From assembly GCF_020883455.1 (NCBI RefSeq), contig NZ_CP086615.1, positions 1,426,001-1,490,000 of the forward strand: a stretch of DNA of 64,000 nt, in the 5' to 3' direction. A program made the position numbers and the translations under genes. This DNA comes from Spiribacter halobius (GTDB taxonomy: Bacteria; Pseudomonadota; Gammaproteobacteria; Nitrococcales; Nitrococcaceae). Shown here piece by piece: positions 9,885 to 17,859 of this stretch. Each line of letters opens with the position of its first letter. Within the stretch, counting starts at the first letter, position 1. A model generated the notes under the pieces. It searched no databases and had not been told where the DNA came from. It saw only the letters and a list, made by a program, of their open reading frames with translations.

Positions 9885-11240
9885 TCAGCCCGCGGCCGGG
9901 TCCGGCGCAATGCTCCATCCCGGTGGGTGGTCAGGCGGCGTCCAGCCGGCAACCGGCACCAGGCGCCCGGTGGTGCTCCGCCGCAGATGCTCCACCAGGT
10001 GTGCGGTGAGCTCGCGGGCGTCGTCCTCGGCGCCGTGGATGAAGCTCGACTTGCGCCGGCGCAGGAAGGGCAGGCCGAGGGCGTAGAGGCCGGGGGCCAC
10101 CACGCCGCCGTCGTGGCGCAGGCGGCCCTTGCGGTCGAGCACCGGCAGGTGCAGCCAGCGGTAGTCCGGCCGGAAGCCGGTGGCCCAGACGATGCTGCGG
10201 ATGGCGCCCCGGCGAAGGTCGAGCTCGAGCACGGGGCGCTCCGGCAGCCGCGTCGGCGGCAGTCGCTCCGGCGGGTGGGCGGCCTCGTCGAGGCCGTTGG
10301 CCGAGGCCCAGGCGTCGAGGGTGTCCAGCAGGCGGCCGAGCTTGAGGTCGGCAAGGGCGCAGACGTTGCGCAGGGACCCCGAGAACTGCAGCCGACCGTC
10401 GCGCAGGCCGGCTAGCCGCCCCACCAGATGCACGCCGCGCGCGCCGAGCGCGTTGAGGTCCAGGGTCGCATGCTCGGGGCTGCCGACGAGCTGGGGCGAG
10501 GGCAGGTGGCGCACCCGCACGGGGTCGTCCACCTCGTCGTAGCGCTGGTCAAGGATGCCTGCAGCATCGAGCCACCACTGGATGTCACGGCCGCGGTAGC
10601 GTCTCGGCACGCGCACGTGCTCGCCGACGGCGAGGGTCACCGGCCGCCCCGAGCGCTGCAGCTCGTCGGCGAGCTGCACGCCGGTAGCGGAGGCGCCCAC
10701 CACCAGCACGCCGCCGGGCGGCAGCTGCTCCGGCTGGCGGTAGGCGAGGGGGTGGATGGTGAAGATCTCCGGCGGCACGGCGGCGGTGAGCGCCGGTACC
10801 GCCGGCAGGTTGCGGGCGCCGGTGGCGATGACCAGCGCCCGGCAGCGCCATTCGCCGCGGTCGGTGCGCACCCGGTAGCCGCCCTCCATGGCGGTAACCG
10901 AGGTCACCGTGGTGCCGGTGTGCACCGGGGCGGCCAGCTGTCGGGCGTAGCCGGCGATAAAGTCCACCACCTCCGGCATCGTCATGAAGCCGTCCGGGTC
11001 GGCACCGTGGTAGCGGTAGCCGGGCAGGCGGCTCTGCCAGTTCGGCGTGAGCAGCCTGAGGGACGCCCAGCGCTCGTGACGCCAGGCGTTGCCCACCTCG
11101 CCGCGCTCGAGGACGACGTGTTCGATCCCTCGCTCCGCGAGGCAGTGGCTCATGGCGAGGCCGGAATGCCCGGCACCGAGGACGACGACGTCCACGGTGC
11201 CGGGCCGGCCGCGACCGGTTTGGTGGTGCGCCGCGCTCAT
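9885..11240 (-). CDS. Flavin-dependent monooxygenase (FMO/YUCCA-like)
   Basis: A 451-residue FAD/NAD(P)H oxidoreductase. The N-terminal FAD site VVVLGAGHSGLAMSHCLAE and the second nucleotide-binding site GVLVVGASATGVQLADEL are both present, as are the ATGARN motif between them and the C-terminal WATGFRPDYRWL. It resembles class B monooxygenases such as CzcO/YUCCA-like proteins. Its ATG overlaps the end of the osmC gene by 4 bp, so the two are coupled. The partner OsmC suggests a role in handling reactive sulfur or peroxide compounds, but this is inference. Confidence 0.88.
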   Translation of the reverse strand: MSAAHHQTGRGRPGTVDVVVLGAGHSGLAMSHCLAERGIEHVVLERGEVGNAWRHERWASLRLLTPNWQSRLPGYRYHGADPDGFMTMPEVVDFIAGYARQLAAPVHTGTTVTSVTAMEGGYRVRTDRGEWRCRALVIATGARNLPAVPALTAAVPPEIFTIHPLAYRQPEQLPPGGVLVVGASATGVQLADELQRSGRPVTLAVGEHVRVPRRYRGRDIQWWLDAAGILDQRYDEVDDPVRVRHLPSPQLVGSPEHATLDLNALGARGVHLVGRLAGLRDGRLQFSGSLRNVCALADLKLGRLLDTLDAWASANGLDEAAHPPERLPPTRLPERPVLELDLRRGAIRSIVWATGFRPDYRWLHLPVLDRKGRLRHDGGVVAPGLYALGLPFLRRRKSSFIHGAEDDARELTAHLVEHLRRSTTGRLVPVAGWTPPDHPPGWSIAPDPAAG

Positions 11241-11806
11241 CGAACGCTGACACTCACCGGTGTCGGGTTGGTGAGGATGTCGTAGACCGCGGAGCGCTTC
11301 TGGGACTGCGCCACCAGGGCCTCGATCTCCTCCCGGGAGGCGTCGGCGTCGATCTCGAAGCGCACCTGCACGTCGTCGAAGCCGTTGCGCACCTCCGGGT
11401 CCATGCCGAGGATGCCCTGGATGTCCATGCTGCCCTCGACCACGGCCCGGACCGAGCGCAGCTGGATGCCGCGGTTCTGGGCCACGGCCGCGACGCCGGC
11501 GGTGAGGCAGCCGGCAAGGCCCACCAGCACCGTCTCCACTGGGGTCGCGCCGTGGTCTTCGGCGGCGAAGACCTCCGGGTGATCCATCTCGAAGTGGAAG
11601 CGGCTGCGATGCTGCTGGGGCTCGCCCAGGCCGTGGAAGCCCTCGACCTCGGCGGTGCTGTGGGTGCCGCGCAGCCACTCGCAGGTGGCGCGCCACTGGA
11701 AGCGGGCGGCTTCCGGCGCCTCGGCCAGCGCCTGGCGGGCGCCCAGCAGGGCCTCGACGTTGACGCCGTTGTCCACGGCGGCGGGGTAGGGGGTCTGTAC
11801 GCTCAT
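11237..11806 (-). CDS. OsmC family peroxide/thiol stress protein
   Basis: A 189-residue OsmC-like protein. The first catalytic cysteine lies in VETVLVGLAGCLTAGVAAVAQ, a strong family signature. The second cysteine of classical OsmC/Ohr is not obvious: the C-terminal segment AQSQKRSAVYDILTNPTPV has Ser where Cys is usual (normally CPVY..). OsmC proteins reduce organic hydroperoxides or handle thiols, so a single-Cys form may have a different chemistry. It is followed by the coupled monooxygenase gene, and 115 bp separate it from the DUF4242 gene upstream. Confidence 0.88.
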   Translation of the reverse strand: MSVQTPYPAAVDNGVNVEALLGARQALAEAPEAARFQWRATCEWLRGTHSTAEVEGFHGLGEPQQHRSRFHFEMDHPEVFAAEDHGATPVETVLVGLAGCLTAGVAAVAQNRGIQLRSVRAVVEGSMDIQGILGMDPEVRNGFDDVQVRFEIDADASREEIEALVAQSQKRSAVYDILTNPTPVSVSVR

Positions 11807-11921
11807 GCTCGTCTCTCCGTTGGCTGGTGGGCCGGCCGCGCATCGGCCGGACGCGCACAGGCTCGCGGAGCAACGTGGAAACGAGCGTGGTAGGGCTCGT
11901 GGAATCGGTGGGATATGCGGG

Positions 11922-12461
11922 CTAGGCGCCGTCCGCGAGGTCCGTGGGCCGCAGCCAGCGGCAGGCCCAGACCCGTTCCAGGGGCAGGCCGGCCTGCCCC
12001 TGGGCGAGGCGCACGGACTCCGCGTCGGGGGCGTGGTAGAGGCAGAACATCTGCCGCCGGTGGGGCGCGAAGTAGGTGCGCACGAAGCGCACCCGGTGGG
12101 TCTCCAGGCACCACGCCCCGGCGTCCTCGACGGCCTGCACCTCCGCGTAGCTCACCGGCGCCGGGAATCTGCGCTCCACCACCACGTTGGCCGGCTCCCG
12201 CGGCGGGTCGGGCGCGTCGTGCACGCTGGCGGGCCAGAGGGCCAGGATCTCCCCCGGTATCCCGCGCAGGGCGAGCCGGAGCGATTCGGTGTCCGGCGCC
12301 TGCAGATGGCAGAGCATGCGGCGCCCGTCGCGGGCGAGCCAGCTCTCCCGCCAGCGGATCCGGTGGGCCTTGAAGCAGGGCATGGCGGACCGGGCGAGGG
12401 CGCCGAGCCGGCCGGGGGCGAGCGGCGGGTCGAAGTGCCGGGCCAGGGTGAGCTCGCGCAT
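11922..12461 (-). CDS. Tandem DUF4242 (SCO4226-like) protein
   Basis: A 179-residue protein made of two repeats of the DUF4242 ferredoxin-like fold. Repeat 1 (about residues 1-80) has LARHFDPPLAPGRLG and RRMLCHLQAPDTESLRLA. Repeat 2 (about 95-175) has ERRFPAPVSYAEVQ and RQMFCLYHAPDAESVRLA. The shared element is CxxxAPDxESVR. One family member, SCO4226, is a nickel-binding protein; the general function is unknown. It starts 5 bp after the stop of the large BTAD regulator gene and is surely co-transcribed with it. The start at 12461 is the first ATG of the repeat; longer frames upstream are shadows of the regulator. Confidence 0.85.
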   Translation of the reverse strand: MRELTLARHFDPPLAPGRLGALARSAMPCFKAHRIRWRESWLARDGRRMLCHLQAPDTESLRLALRGIPGEILALWPASVHDAPDPPREPANVVVERRFPAPVSYAEVQAVEDAGAWCLETHRVRFVRTYFAPHRRQMFCLYHAPDAESVRLAQGQAGLPLERVWACRWLRPTDLADGA

Positions 12462-12466
12462 GCCGC

Positions 12467-15421
12467 TCAGGCCTCCGCGGCGCGCCGGGCGGCGGCTCGG
12501 GCCCGCGCCCAGGCCGCCGCCGGGGCGTCGGCGAGGCGCTCGATGGCGGCCTGTTGCCGCGCGTAGCCTGCCGCATCGCCCAGTGCCTCGCAGGCCCCGG
12601 CCAGCGCCAGGCGCGCGAGCAGCGTCTCGGTGGCGCGCTCCAGGGCCTCGGCGTGCTCGAGGGCCTCGTGCGCCCGTTCCCGGGCGCGCTCCGGGCGTCC
12701 GCGCTCCAAGTCCAGCAACGCCGCCCGGGACAGGGCGCAGGCCAGCCGGTGGCGGGCATCCGCCTCGCGCAGCGCGGGCAGGGCGCGGTCCAGCTCGCCG
12801 GGGTCGTCCTCCCGGGCGTAGCGGCAGAGGCCCTGGAGCACCCGGGCGTATGGGGCCTCGCTGCCCTCGCGCAGGCGCTCGCCGATGGCCACCAGCTCGG
12901 TACAGCGTCGGCACGCGTCTTCCAGGCGGCCGCGCTCGAAGTCGATCATCACCAGGTACTCGTTGGCCTGGAACTCGCTCATCCGGTCTCCGGCGGCCTT
13001 GGACAGGGCCCGAGCCTCCTGCAGGCGCTCCTCGGCCTCGTCCAGGCGATTCTCGTGAAAACGCAGCATGCCGAGCGCCGCCGGGATGGCGTGATGGGGG
13101 ATCCCGCGGCGGCTCGCCAGTGCCTGCGCCTCCAGCGCCAGGGCCTCGGCGCGGCCGAGGTCGCGCTCGAGCATGGCGAGGCAGCGCGCCGCCTCCGCCA
13201 TGCCCGCGATCTGTTCGGCCTCGCCCGCACCGCGGGTGACCCGCTCGGCCTGCAGGGATTCCTCCCGGGCGCCGCTCCACTGACCGTGAGCCCAGCGCAG
13301 GTAACTCGCCATGTGGTAGCCGAGCCGGGCGTGGGCGGCGGCGCCGTGATCCAGCGCCCGCTCGGCGAGGGCCACGCACTCGGCGGCGGCGCGCTCCCAG
13401 TCCGTGATCGGAACGGCGCTGTAGAGGATGTCCCGCAGCTCCAGCTCCAGCCCCACGCGTTCTGCCTCCGGCAGCGCCGTCACCCACTGCAGGCCGCTGC
13501 GGGCGAGGCTTGCGGCGTCCTCGTTGGCGAAGAAGCGCAGACAGAGGCGGCCGGCCGCCACCATGCCGCGGGCGGCGAGCGCCGGGTCACCACCCAGCGC
13601 GGCGTGGTGGGCGAGGTCCGCGGCCAGCTCGCGGTCCGGCGCCTCGCCTGCGGCAAGCCGCTCGGCCACCCGGCGGTGCATGACCCGCCGCCGCGCCGGG
13701 GGGATGCGCTGGTAGACGGCGCGGGCGATCAGCTCGTGGGGGAAGTGCGGGCCGTGTTCGGTGGTTTCCAGCAGGGCCTGGGCCTCCGCCGCCTCCAGGG
13801 CGACGCCGACGCGGTCACCGTCCATCCTGGTCAGGTCCGCGAGCGCTCCGAGGCTGATGCGGGGTGCGAGCACCGCCGCCCACTGCAGCACCTCGCCCGC
13901 CTCCACGTCGAGCCGGGCGGCGCGCTCGGCGACGAGCTCCTCCAGGGATTCGGCGACCCGCCCGCCGGCGGCCTCGGCACGGGCGAGCTCGATGGCGAGC
14001 AGCGGATTGCCCCGGCACTGGTGCCCCAGGCGCCCGCTGTCCGCCGTCGGCGCGTGGGCGTGGATCAGCGCCTGCAGCGCCGGCTTCGGCAGCGGACCCA
14101 GACGCAGCTCGGTGAGCAGCCCTTCCCGGCGCAGGCCGCGCAGGGCGCGCTGCACGGCGGCGTTGTCCCGCAGCTCGTCGGCCCGCCCGGCGAGCACCGC
14201 GAGCAGCGAACACCCGCGGCTCATGCGCGCCACGTAGTGCAGGGCCGCGGCGCTGGATTCGTCGCACCACTGCAGGTCGTCGAAGAGCAGGGCGAGCGGG
14301 CGGGCGGCGGTTTCCCGGGCCACCAGGTCGGCGAGGCCCGCAAACAGACGCTGGCGCTCGCGCGCCGCCTCCTCGCCGAACACGGCTTCGGCGAGGGCGC
14401 AGTCCTCCGCCCGCAGGGCATCCAGCCAGAGTGCATAGGGGCGCAGCGCCTCGGCCTCGAACGCGGCGGCGGACAGCACCCGGGCCCCCGCCTCCCGGGC
14501 CAGCGCGCCGCCCTCCGCGAGCAGGCGGCTCTTGCCGATGCCGGGCTCGCCGCAGAGCAGCACCACCTGGGCGCGCCCTCCCGCCGCGGCCGTCGCCGCC
14601 TGCCGCAGCGTCGCAAGCTCCGCCTCGCGCCCCACCAGCGCGCCCGCCACCCGGGGCGGGGCGGGCGGTGCCGGCGCCCGTGGCACCGGCCGTGCCGCCG
14701 CCCCGGGGGGACCCCGCCAGGCGTGGTAGAGCCGCTCCGAGGGCGGAGCGCCGATCTCGGCCAGCAGGCGGCGCCCGAGCCGGTACTGCTGCTCCGCCTC
14801 TTCGGCGTGGCCGGCGGCCACCAGCAGACGGATCAGCGCCGCCCGCAGGTTCTCGTCGTAGGGCAGCAGCCCCGTGAGCGCCTGGGCGTAGGGCAGTGCC
14901 CGCGCCGGCTCGCCCTCGAGACGCTGCACCAGCGCCTGCAGGAGCGTCGCCTGGGCGAGGGTGGTGCGCTCGCGCTCCGCCACGCACCAGGCGTGGAAGG
15001 CATGCAGCTCGGTGAGCTCCAGACCCTCCAGGAAGTGCCCGCCGAGGCGGGTGGCGGCGGATTCGAGGGTCTCCACCGAGGCGGTATCGGGGCCGGCGGC
15101 GATCAGCTCATGCAGCTCGGTGACGTCGATCCGGACACCGGCCGGGTCGAAGCGCACGCCAAGCCGGTCCGCCTGGATCCGCGGCCGGCCGGGCTCGTCC
15201 ACCAGCCGGCGCAGCTTGGAGAGGCTCCAGCGCAGCGCCCCGCGGGGGTCGTCAGGCACCTCCCAGAGCAGCTCGCAGAGGTGCTCGCGCCGGAAGCGCC
15301 GTGGCTGCAGGGCGAGATAGGCAAGCAGTGCCCGGGTCTTGCGCGAGGGGGGCAGGGCCAGCGGTGTGCCGTCGTGCAGGACCGCCACATCGCCTAGGAA
15401 CCTGAGCTCTAACGTCGCCAT
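12467..15421 (-). CDS. BTAD/SARP-type transcriptional regulator with AAA ATPase and TPR domains
   Basis: A 984-residue regulator. Residues 1-100 form an OmpR-like winged helix (LELRFLGDVAVLHDGTPL, RRFRREHLCELLWEVPD). Residues 100-240 form a bacterial transcriptional activation (BTAD) helical domain. An AAA/NACHT-type ATPase follows with Walker A GEPGIGKS (291-298) and Walker B ALLFDDLQWCDES (from 377). The rest is helical, TPR-like repeats rich in Ala/Glu/Arg. Such proteins are best known from actinomycete antibiotic clusters (AfsR/SARP) but occur in proteobacteria. It is divergent from the cysteine synthase-glutaredoxin gene, and direct repeats in the shared promoter region are candidate binding sites. 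The start at 15421 gives the canonical N-terminus; the frame is open upstream. Confidence 0.88.
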   Translation of the reverse strand: MATLELRFLGDVAVLHDGTPLALPPSRKTRALLAYLALQPRRFRREHLCELLWEVPDDPRGALRWSLSKLRRLVDEPGRPRIQADRLGVRFDPAGVRIDVTELHELIAAGPDTASVETLESAATRLGGHFLEGLELTELHAFHAWCVAERERTTLAQATLLQALVQRLEGEPARALPYAQALTGLLPYDENLRAALIRLLVAAGHAEEAEQQYRLGRRLLAEIGAPPSERLYHAWRGPPGAAARPVPRAPAPPAPPRVAGALVGREAELATLRQAATAAAGGRAQVVLLCGEPGIGKSRLLAEGGALAREAGARVLSAAAFEAEALRPYALWLDALRAEDCALAEAVFGEEAARERQRLFAGLADLVARETAARPLALLFDDLQWCDESSAAALHYVARMSRGCSLLAVLAGRADELRDNAAVQRALRGLRREGLLTELRLGPLPKPALQALIHAHAPTADSGRLGHQCRGNPLLAIELARAEAAGGRVAESLEELVAERAARLDVEAGEVLQWAAVLAPRISLGALADLTRMDGDRVGVALEAAEAQALLETTEHGPHFPHELIARAVYQRIPPARRRVMHRRVAERLAAGEAPDRELAADLAHHAALGGDPALAARGMVAAGRLCLRFFANEDAASLARSGLQWVTALPEAERVGLELELRDILYSAVPITDWERAAAECVALAERALDHGAAAHARLGYHMASYLRWAHGQWSGAREESLQAERVTRGAGEAEQIAGMAEAARCLAMLERDLGRAEALALEAQALASRRGIPHHAIPAALGMLRFHENRLDEAEERLQEARALSKAAGDRMSEFQANEYLVMIDFERGRLEDACRRCTELVAIGERLREGSEAPYARVLQGLCRYAREDDPGELDRALPALREADARHRLACALSRAALLDLERGRPERARERAHEALEHAEALERATETLLARLALAGACEALGDAAGYARQQAAIERLADAPAAAWARARAAARRAAEA

Positions 15422-15457
15422 GGGGACCGCCGCGGGCCGTAGCTGGCCATCCCCCTG

Positions 15458-15463
15458 ATTATA
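15458..15463 (-). promoter_or_regulatory. Possible -10 box for the BTAD regulator gene
   Basis: The minus strand reads TATAAT here, a perfect sigma-70 -10 hexamer in a very GC-rich context, 37 bp upstream of the regulator's ATG. No convincing -35 hexamer is visible at the right spacing, so this is a weak-to-moderate call or an activator-dependent promoter. Confidence 0.4.
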
Positions 15464-15508
15464 GTCCGGTTCGCTGGCCGGTGGCTCCGTCGGCGATGGG
15501 GTCGGTAA

Positions 15509-15533
15509 ACCACGCCCAATACCACGCCCACTA
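15509..15533. promoter_or_regulatory. Tandem direct repeat, candidate SARP-type operator
   Basis: Two copies of ACCACGCCCAnTA lie back to back with a 12-bp period (15509-15521 and 15521-15533), about 60 bp upstream of the cysteine synthase-glutaredoxin ATG and about 90 bp upstream of the divergent regulator. SARP/BTAD regulators are known to bind short direct repeats spaced about one helical turn apart, so this is the natural candidate site. The binding role is inferred. Confidence 0.42.
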
Positions 15534-15593
15534 CCTCGCTGCCGTCGCAGGCTGACTCCCGTAACACGACAACGGCCCACGGGAGGCAGCGAC

Positions 15594-17084
15594 ATGGCCC
15601 GCTACGACGACATCCTCGCCACCATTGGCGACACGCCCCTGGTGCGACTCGACCGTCTGGCGCCGTCCGGCGTGCACCTGTACGCCAAGGTGGAGGCATT
15701 CAATCCCATGGGTTCGGTAAAGGACCGCATGGCCCTCGCCGTGATCGAGGCCGCCGAGCGCAGCGGCGCGCTGCGGCCGGGGCAGACCGTGGTGGAGGCC
15801 ACCAGTGGCAATACCGGCATCGGGCTCGCCATGGTCTGCGCGCGCAAGGGCTATCCCCTGGTGGTGGTGATGGCGGAGAACTTCAGCGTCGAACGCCGCC
15901 GACTGTTGCGCTTCCTCGGGGCGCGGGTGGTGCTCACCCCGGCTTCGGAGAAGGGTACTGGAATGCTTGCCAAGGCCATCGAGCTCGCCGAAACCCATGG
16001 CTGGTTCCTCTGCCGGCAGTTCGAGAACGCGGCAAACGCCGAGGTCCATGAGCAGACAACGGCCCGGGAGATCCTGCGCGACCTGGCGGGGGAGCCCCTG
16101 CAGGCCTGGGTGACGGGCTTCGGTACCGGCGGCACGCTGAAGGGGGTGGCCACGGCGCTGCGTCGGGAGAGCCCGGGTACCCGGGTGGTGGTCGCCGAGC
16201 CGGACAACGCGCCGTTGCTCGGTAGCGGTATCCCCCAGCCGGCGACAAGCGCTGCCGGCGTCTACAGCAGTCACCCCAGCTTCCGGCCGCATCTCATGCA
16301 GGGCTGGAGCCCGGACTTCGTCTCGCCGCTGGTCCAGGCGGCGGTGGCCGAAGGGCTCGTGGACGAGGTGGTACCGGTCTCCGGTGCCGAGGCGATGCGC
16401 CTGACCCGGCAGCTGGCCTGCCGGGAGGGCATTCTGGCTGGAACCTCCGGCGGCGCCACTCTGGCTGCGGCGCTGGCGGTGGCCAGGCGTGCGCCGGCGG
16501 GCAGTCACATCGTCTGCATGCTGCCGGACACCGGCGAGCGGTATCTCTCGACGCCGCTGTTCGCGGACATCCCCGAGACCATGACCGAAGAAGAGCTGGC
16601 GCTCTCCCGCTCTACCCCCGGTTTCCGGTTCGATGCGCCGGCAGACGTCCCGGCGCCGGCCCCTGCACCCGCGGCGGCGGCCACCGACGTCGAGGCGGAG
16701 CGGTTCGTCGCCGAGACGGTGGCGCGCGAGCCGGTGGTGATGTTCGCGCTCGAGTGGTGCGAGTTCTGCTGGTCGGTACGGCGGCTGCTTGCCGCCCTCG
16801 GCATCCCCTATCACAGCGTCGATCTCGATTCCGTGCCCTTCCAGGAGAACGATCTCGGCAGCCGCATCCGTCCGGTGCTGGCGGCGCGGTGCGGCGCCCG
16901 CACGATCCCGCAGGTGTTCGTCGGCGGTGAGCTCGTCGGGGGCTGTACCGAGGTCTTCGATGCCTACCGCGACGGCTCGCTGCAGACCCGGCTCGCCGCC
17001 GCGGGCGTGCCGTTCGAGGCCGGCGTCGCGCTGGATCCGCAGAGTCTGCTGCCCGGCTGGCTGCAGCCGCGTATGCGTGCCTGA
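15594..17084 (+). CDS. Cysteine synthase-glutaredoxin fusion protein
   Basis: A 496-residue two-domain protein. Residues 1-325 are a PLP-dependent O-acetylserine sulfhydrylase: the PLP lysine is K43 in NPMGSVKDRM, the phosphate loop is TSGNTG (70-75), and GFGTGGTLKGV and GTSGGA are present. After an Ala/Pro-rich linker (about 345-365), residues 370-480 form a glutaredoxin with active-site C389-E-F-C392, the cis-proline loop TIPQVF and the glutathione-binding GG. The arrangement would place a thiol-disulfide reductase next to a cysteine-making enzyme. There is a good ribosome site (GGGAGG) before the ATG. It is probably co-transcribed with the AhpD-like gene 26 bp downstream and controlled by the divergent BTAD regulator (inference). 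Confidence 0.93.
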   Translation: MARYDDILATIGDTPLVRLDRLAPSGVHLYAKVEAFNPMGSVKDRMALAVIEAAERSGALRPGQTVVEATSGNTGIGLAMVCARKGYPLVVVMAENFSVERRRLLRFLGARVVLTPASEKGTGMLAKAIELAETHGWFLCRQFENAANAEVHEQTTAREILRDLAGEPLQAWVTGFGTGGTLKGVATALRRESPGTRVVVAEPDNAPLLGSGIPQPATSAAGVYSSHPSFRPHLMQGWSPDFVSPLVQAAVAEGLVDEVVPVSGAEAMRLTRQLACREGILAGTSGGATLAAALAVARRAPAGSHIVCMLPDTGERYLSTPLFADIPETMTEEELALSRSTPGFRFDAPADVPAPAPAPAAAATDVEAERFVAETVAREPVVMFALEWCEFCWSVRRLLAALGIPYHSVDLDSVPFQENDLGSRIRPVLAARCGARTIPQVFVGGELVGGCTEVFDAYRDGSLQTRLAAAGVPFEAGVALDPQSLLPGWLQPRMRA

Positions 17085-17110
17085 CCCACCCATCAAGCAA
17101 GGAGACCGCC

Positions 17111-17746
17111 ATGTGCTACATCGCCACGACCACGCCGGCCGACGCCCGCGATGACGTCCGTCGGATGTATCTTCGCCAGCAGGCGCGATTCGGCTACGTG
17201 CCGAATTACGCGAAACCCTTCTGCCATCGGCCCGGGGTGATGGATCTCTGGCGAGCGCTGCTCGCCGGCATCCGGCAACCGATGGATCCCTATCGCTTCG
17301 AGCTCGCCACCTTCGCGGCCGCTCAGGCCCTTGGCAGCTCCTATTGCAGCCTGGCGCACGGTTGCGCCCTGCTGCGATGGCTGCCGGCGGACGTCCTGCA
17401 GGCCCTTGCGGCGGGCGATACAACCGGGCTGTCGCCAGTGGACGCCGCGGTGTTCCGCTTCGCCTGGAAGGTGGCGTCAGACGCGCCCAGGGTGACGGAG
17501 GATGACATCGAGGCGTTGCGTGCGCAGGGGCTTACGGACGCGGAGATCTTTGACGTGGCGGCTACCGCGGCTGCCCGTTGCTTCTTCGCGAATCTGGTGG
17601 AAGGCCTCGGCGCCCGCGCCGACGCCGATTTCCGCTCGCTGGACCCGGCGCTGCGGGAGCGGCTGACGTTGGGCCGGCCGCTGGACGAGGCACCCGCGCG
17701 CCGCGTCCCGGCGCGGCCGTCGGAGATGATCCCGTCTACCGCCTGA
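17111..17746 (+). CDS. AhpD-like/carboxymuconolactone decarboxylase family protein
   Basis: A 211-residue all-alpha protein of the CMD/AhpD superfamily. The core is SSYCSLAHGCALL with Cys79 and His83. AhpD has two redox cysteines (CxxC) here, but the first is Ser in this protein, so the classical dithiol peroxidase chemistry is not available in that form. The N-terminal half (YLRQQARFGYVPNYAKPF) and the motif DAEIFDVAATAAA are typical of the peroxidase-related subgroup. It follows the cysteine synthase-glutaredoxin gene by 26 bp, supporting a shared thiol-redox role. Confidence 0.87.
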   Translation: MCYIATTTPADARDDVRRMYLRQQARFGYVPNYAKPFCHRPGVMDLWRALLAGIRQPMDPYRFELATFAAAQALGSSYCSLAHGCALLRWLPADVLQALAAGDTTGLSPVDAAVFRFAWKVASDAPRVTEDDIEALRAQGLTDAEIFDVAATAAARCFFANLVEGLGARADADFRSLDPALRERLTLGRPLDEAPARRVPARPSEMIPSTA

Positions 17747-17767
17747 GGTCGCGCCGTCCCGGGCACC

Positions 17768-17790
17768 GAGCCAGCTCATTGAGCTGGCTC
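17768..17790. repeat. Perfect 10-bp-stem hairpin after the AhpD-like gene
   Basis: GAGCCAGCTC, a three-base loop ATT, then GAGCTGGCTC form a perfect hairpin 22 bp after the AhpD-like stop codon and 70 bp before the metallopeptidase start. There is no T-run on either side, so it is not a standard rho-independent terminator; it may stabilise mRNA ends or assist rho-dependent termination. Confidence 0.6.
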
Positions 17791-17859
17791 CCAAAGAAGA
17801 GGACCCTGTCGGGACACGCGGCCGCCGCAGCCGTACCTCACCGCTGGAGTCCCCACCGT

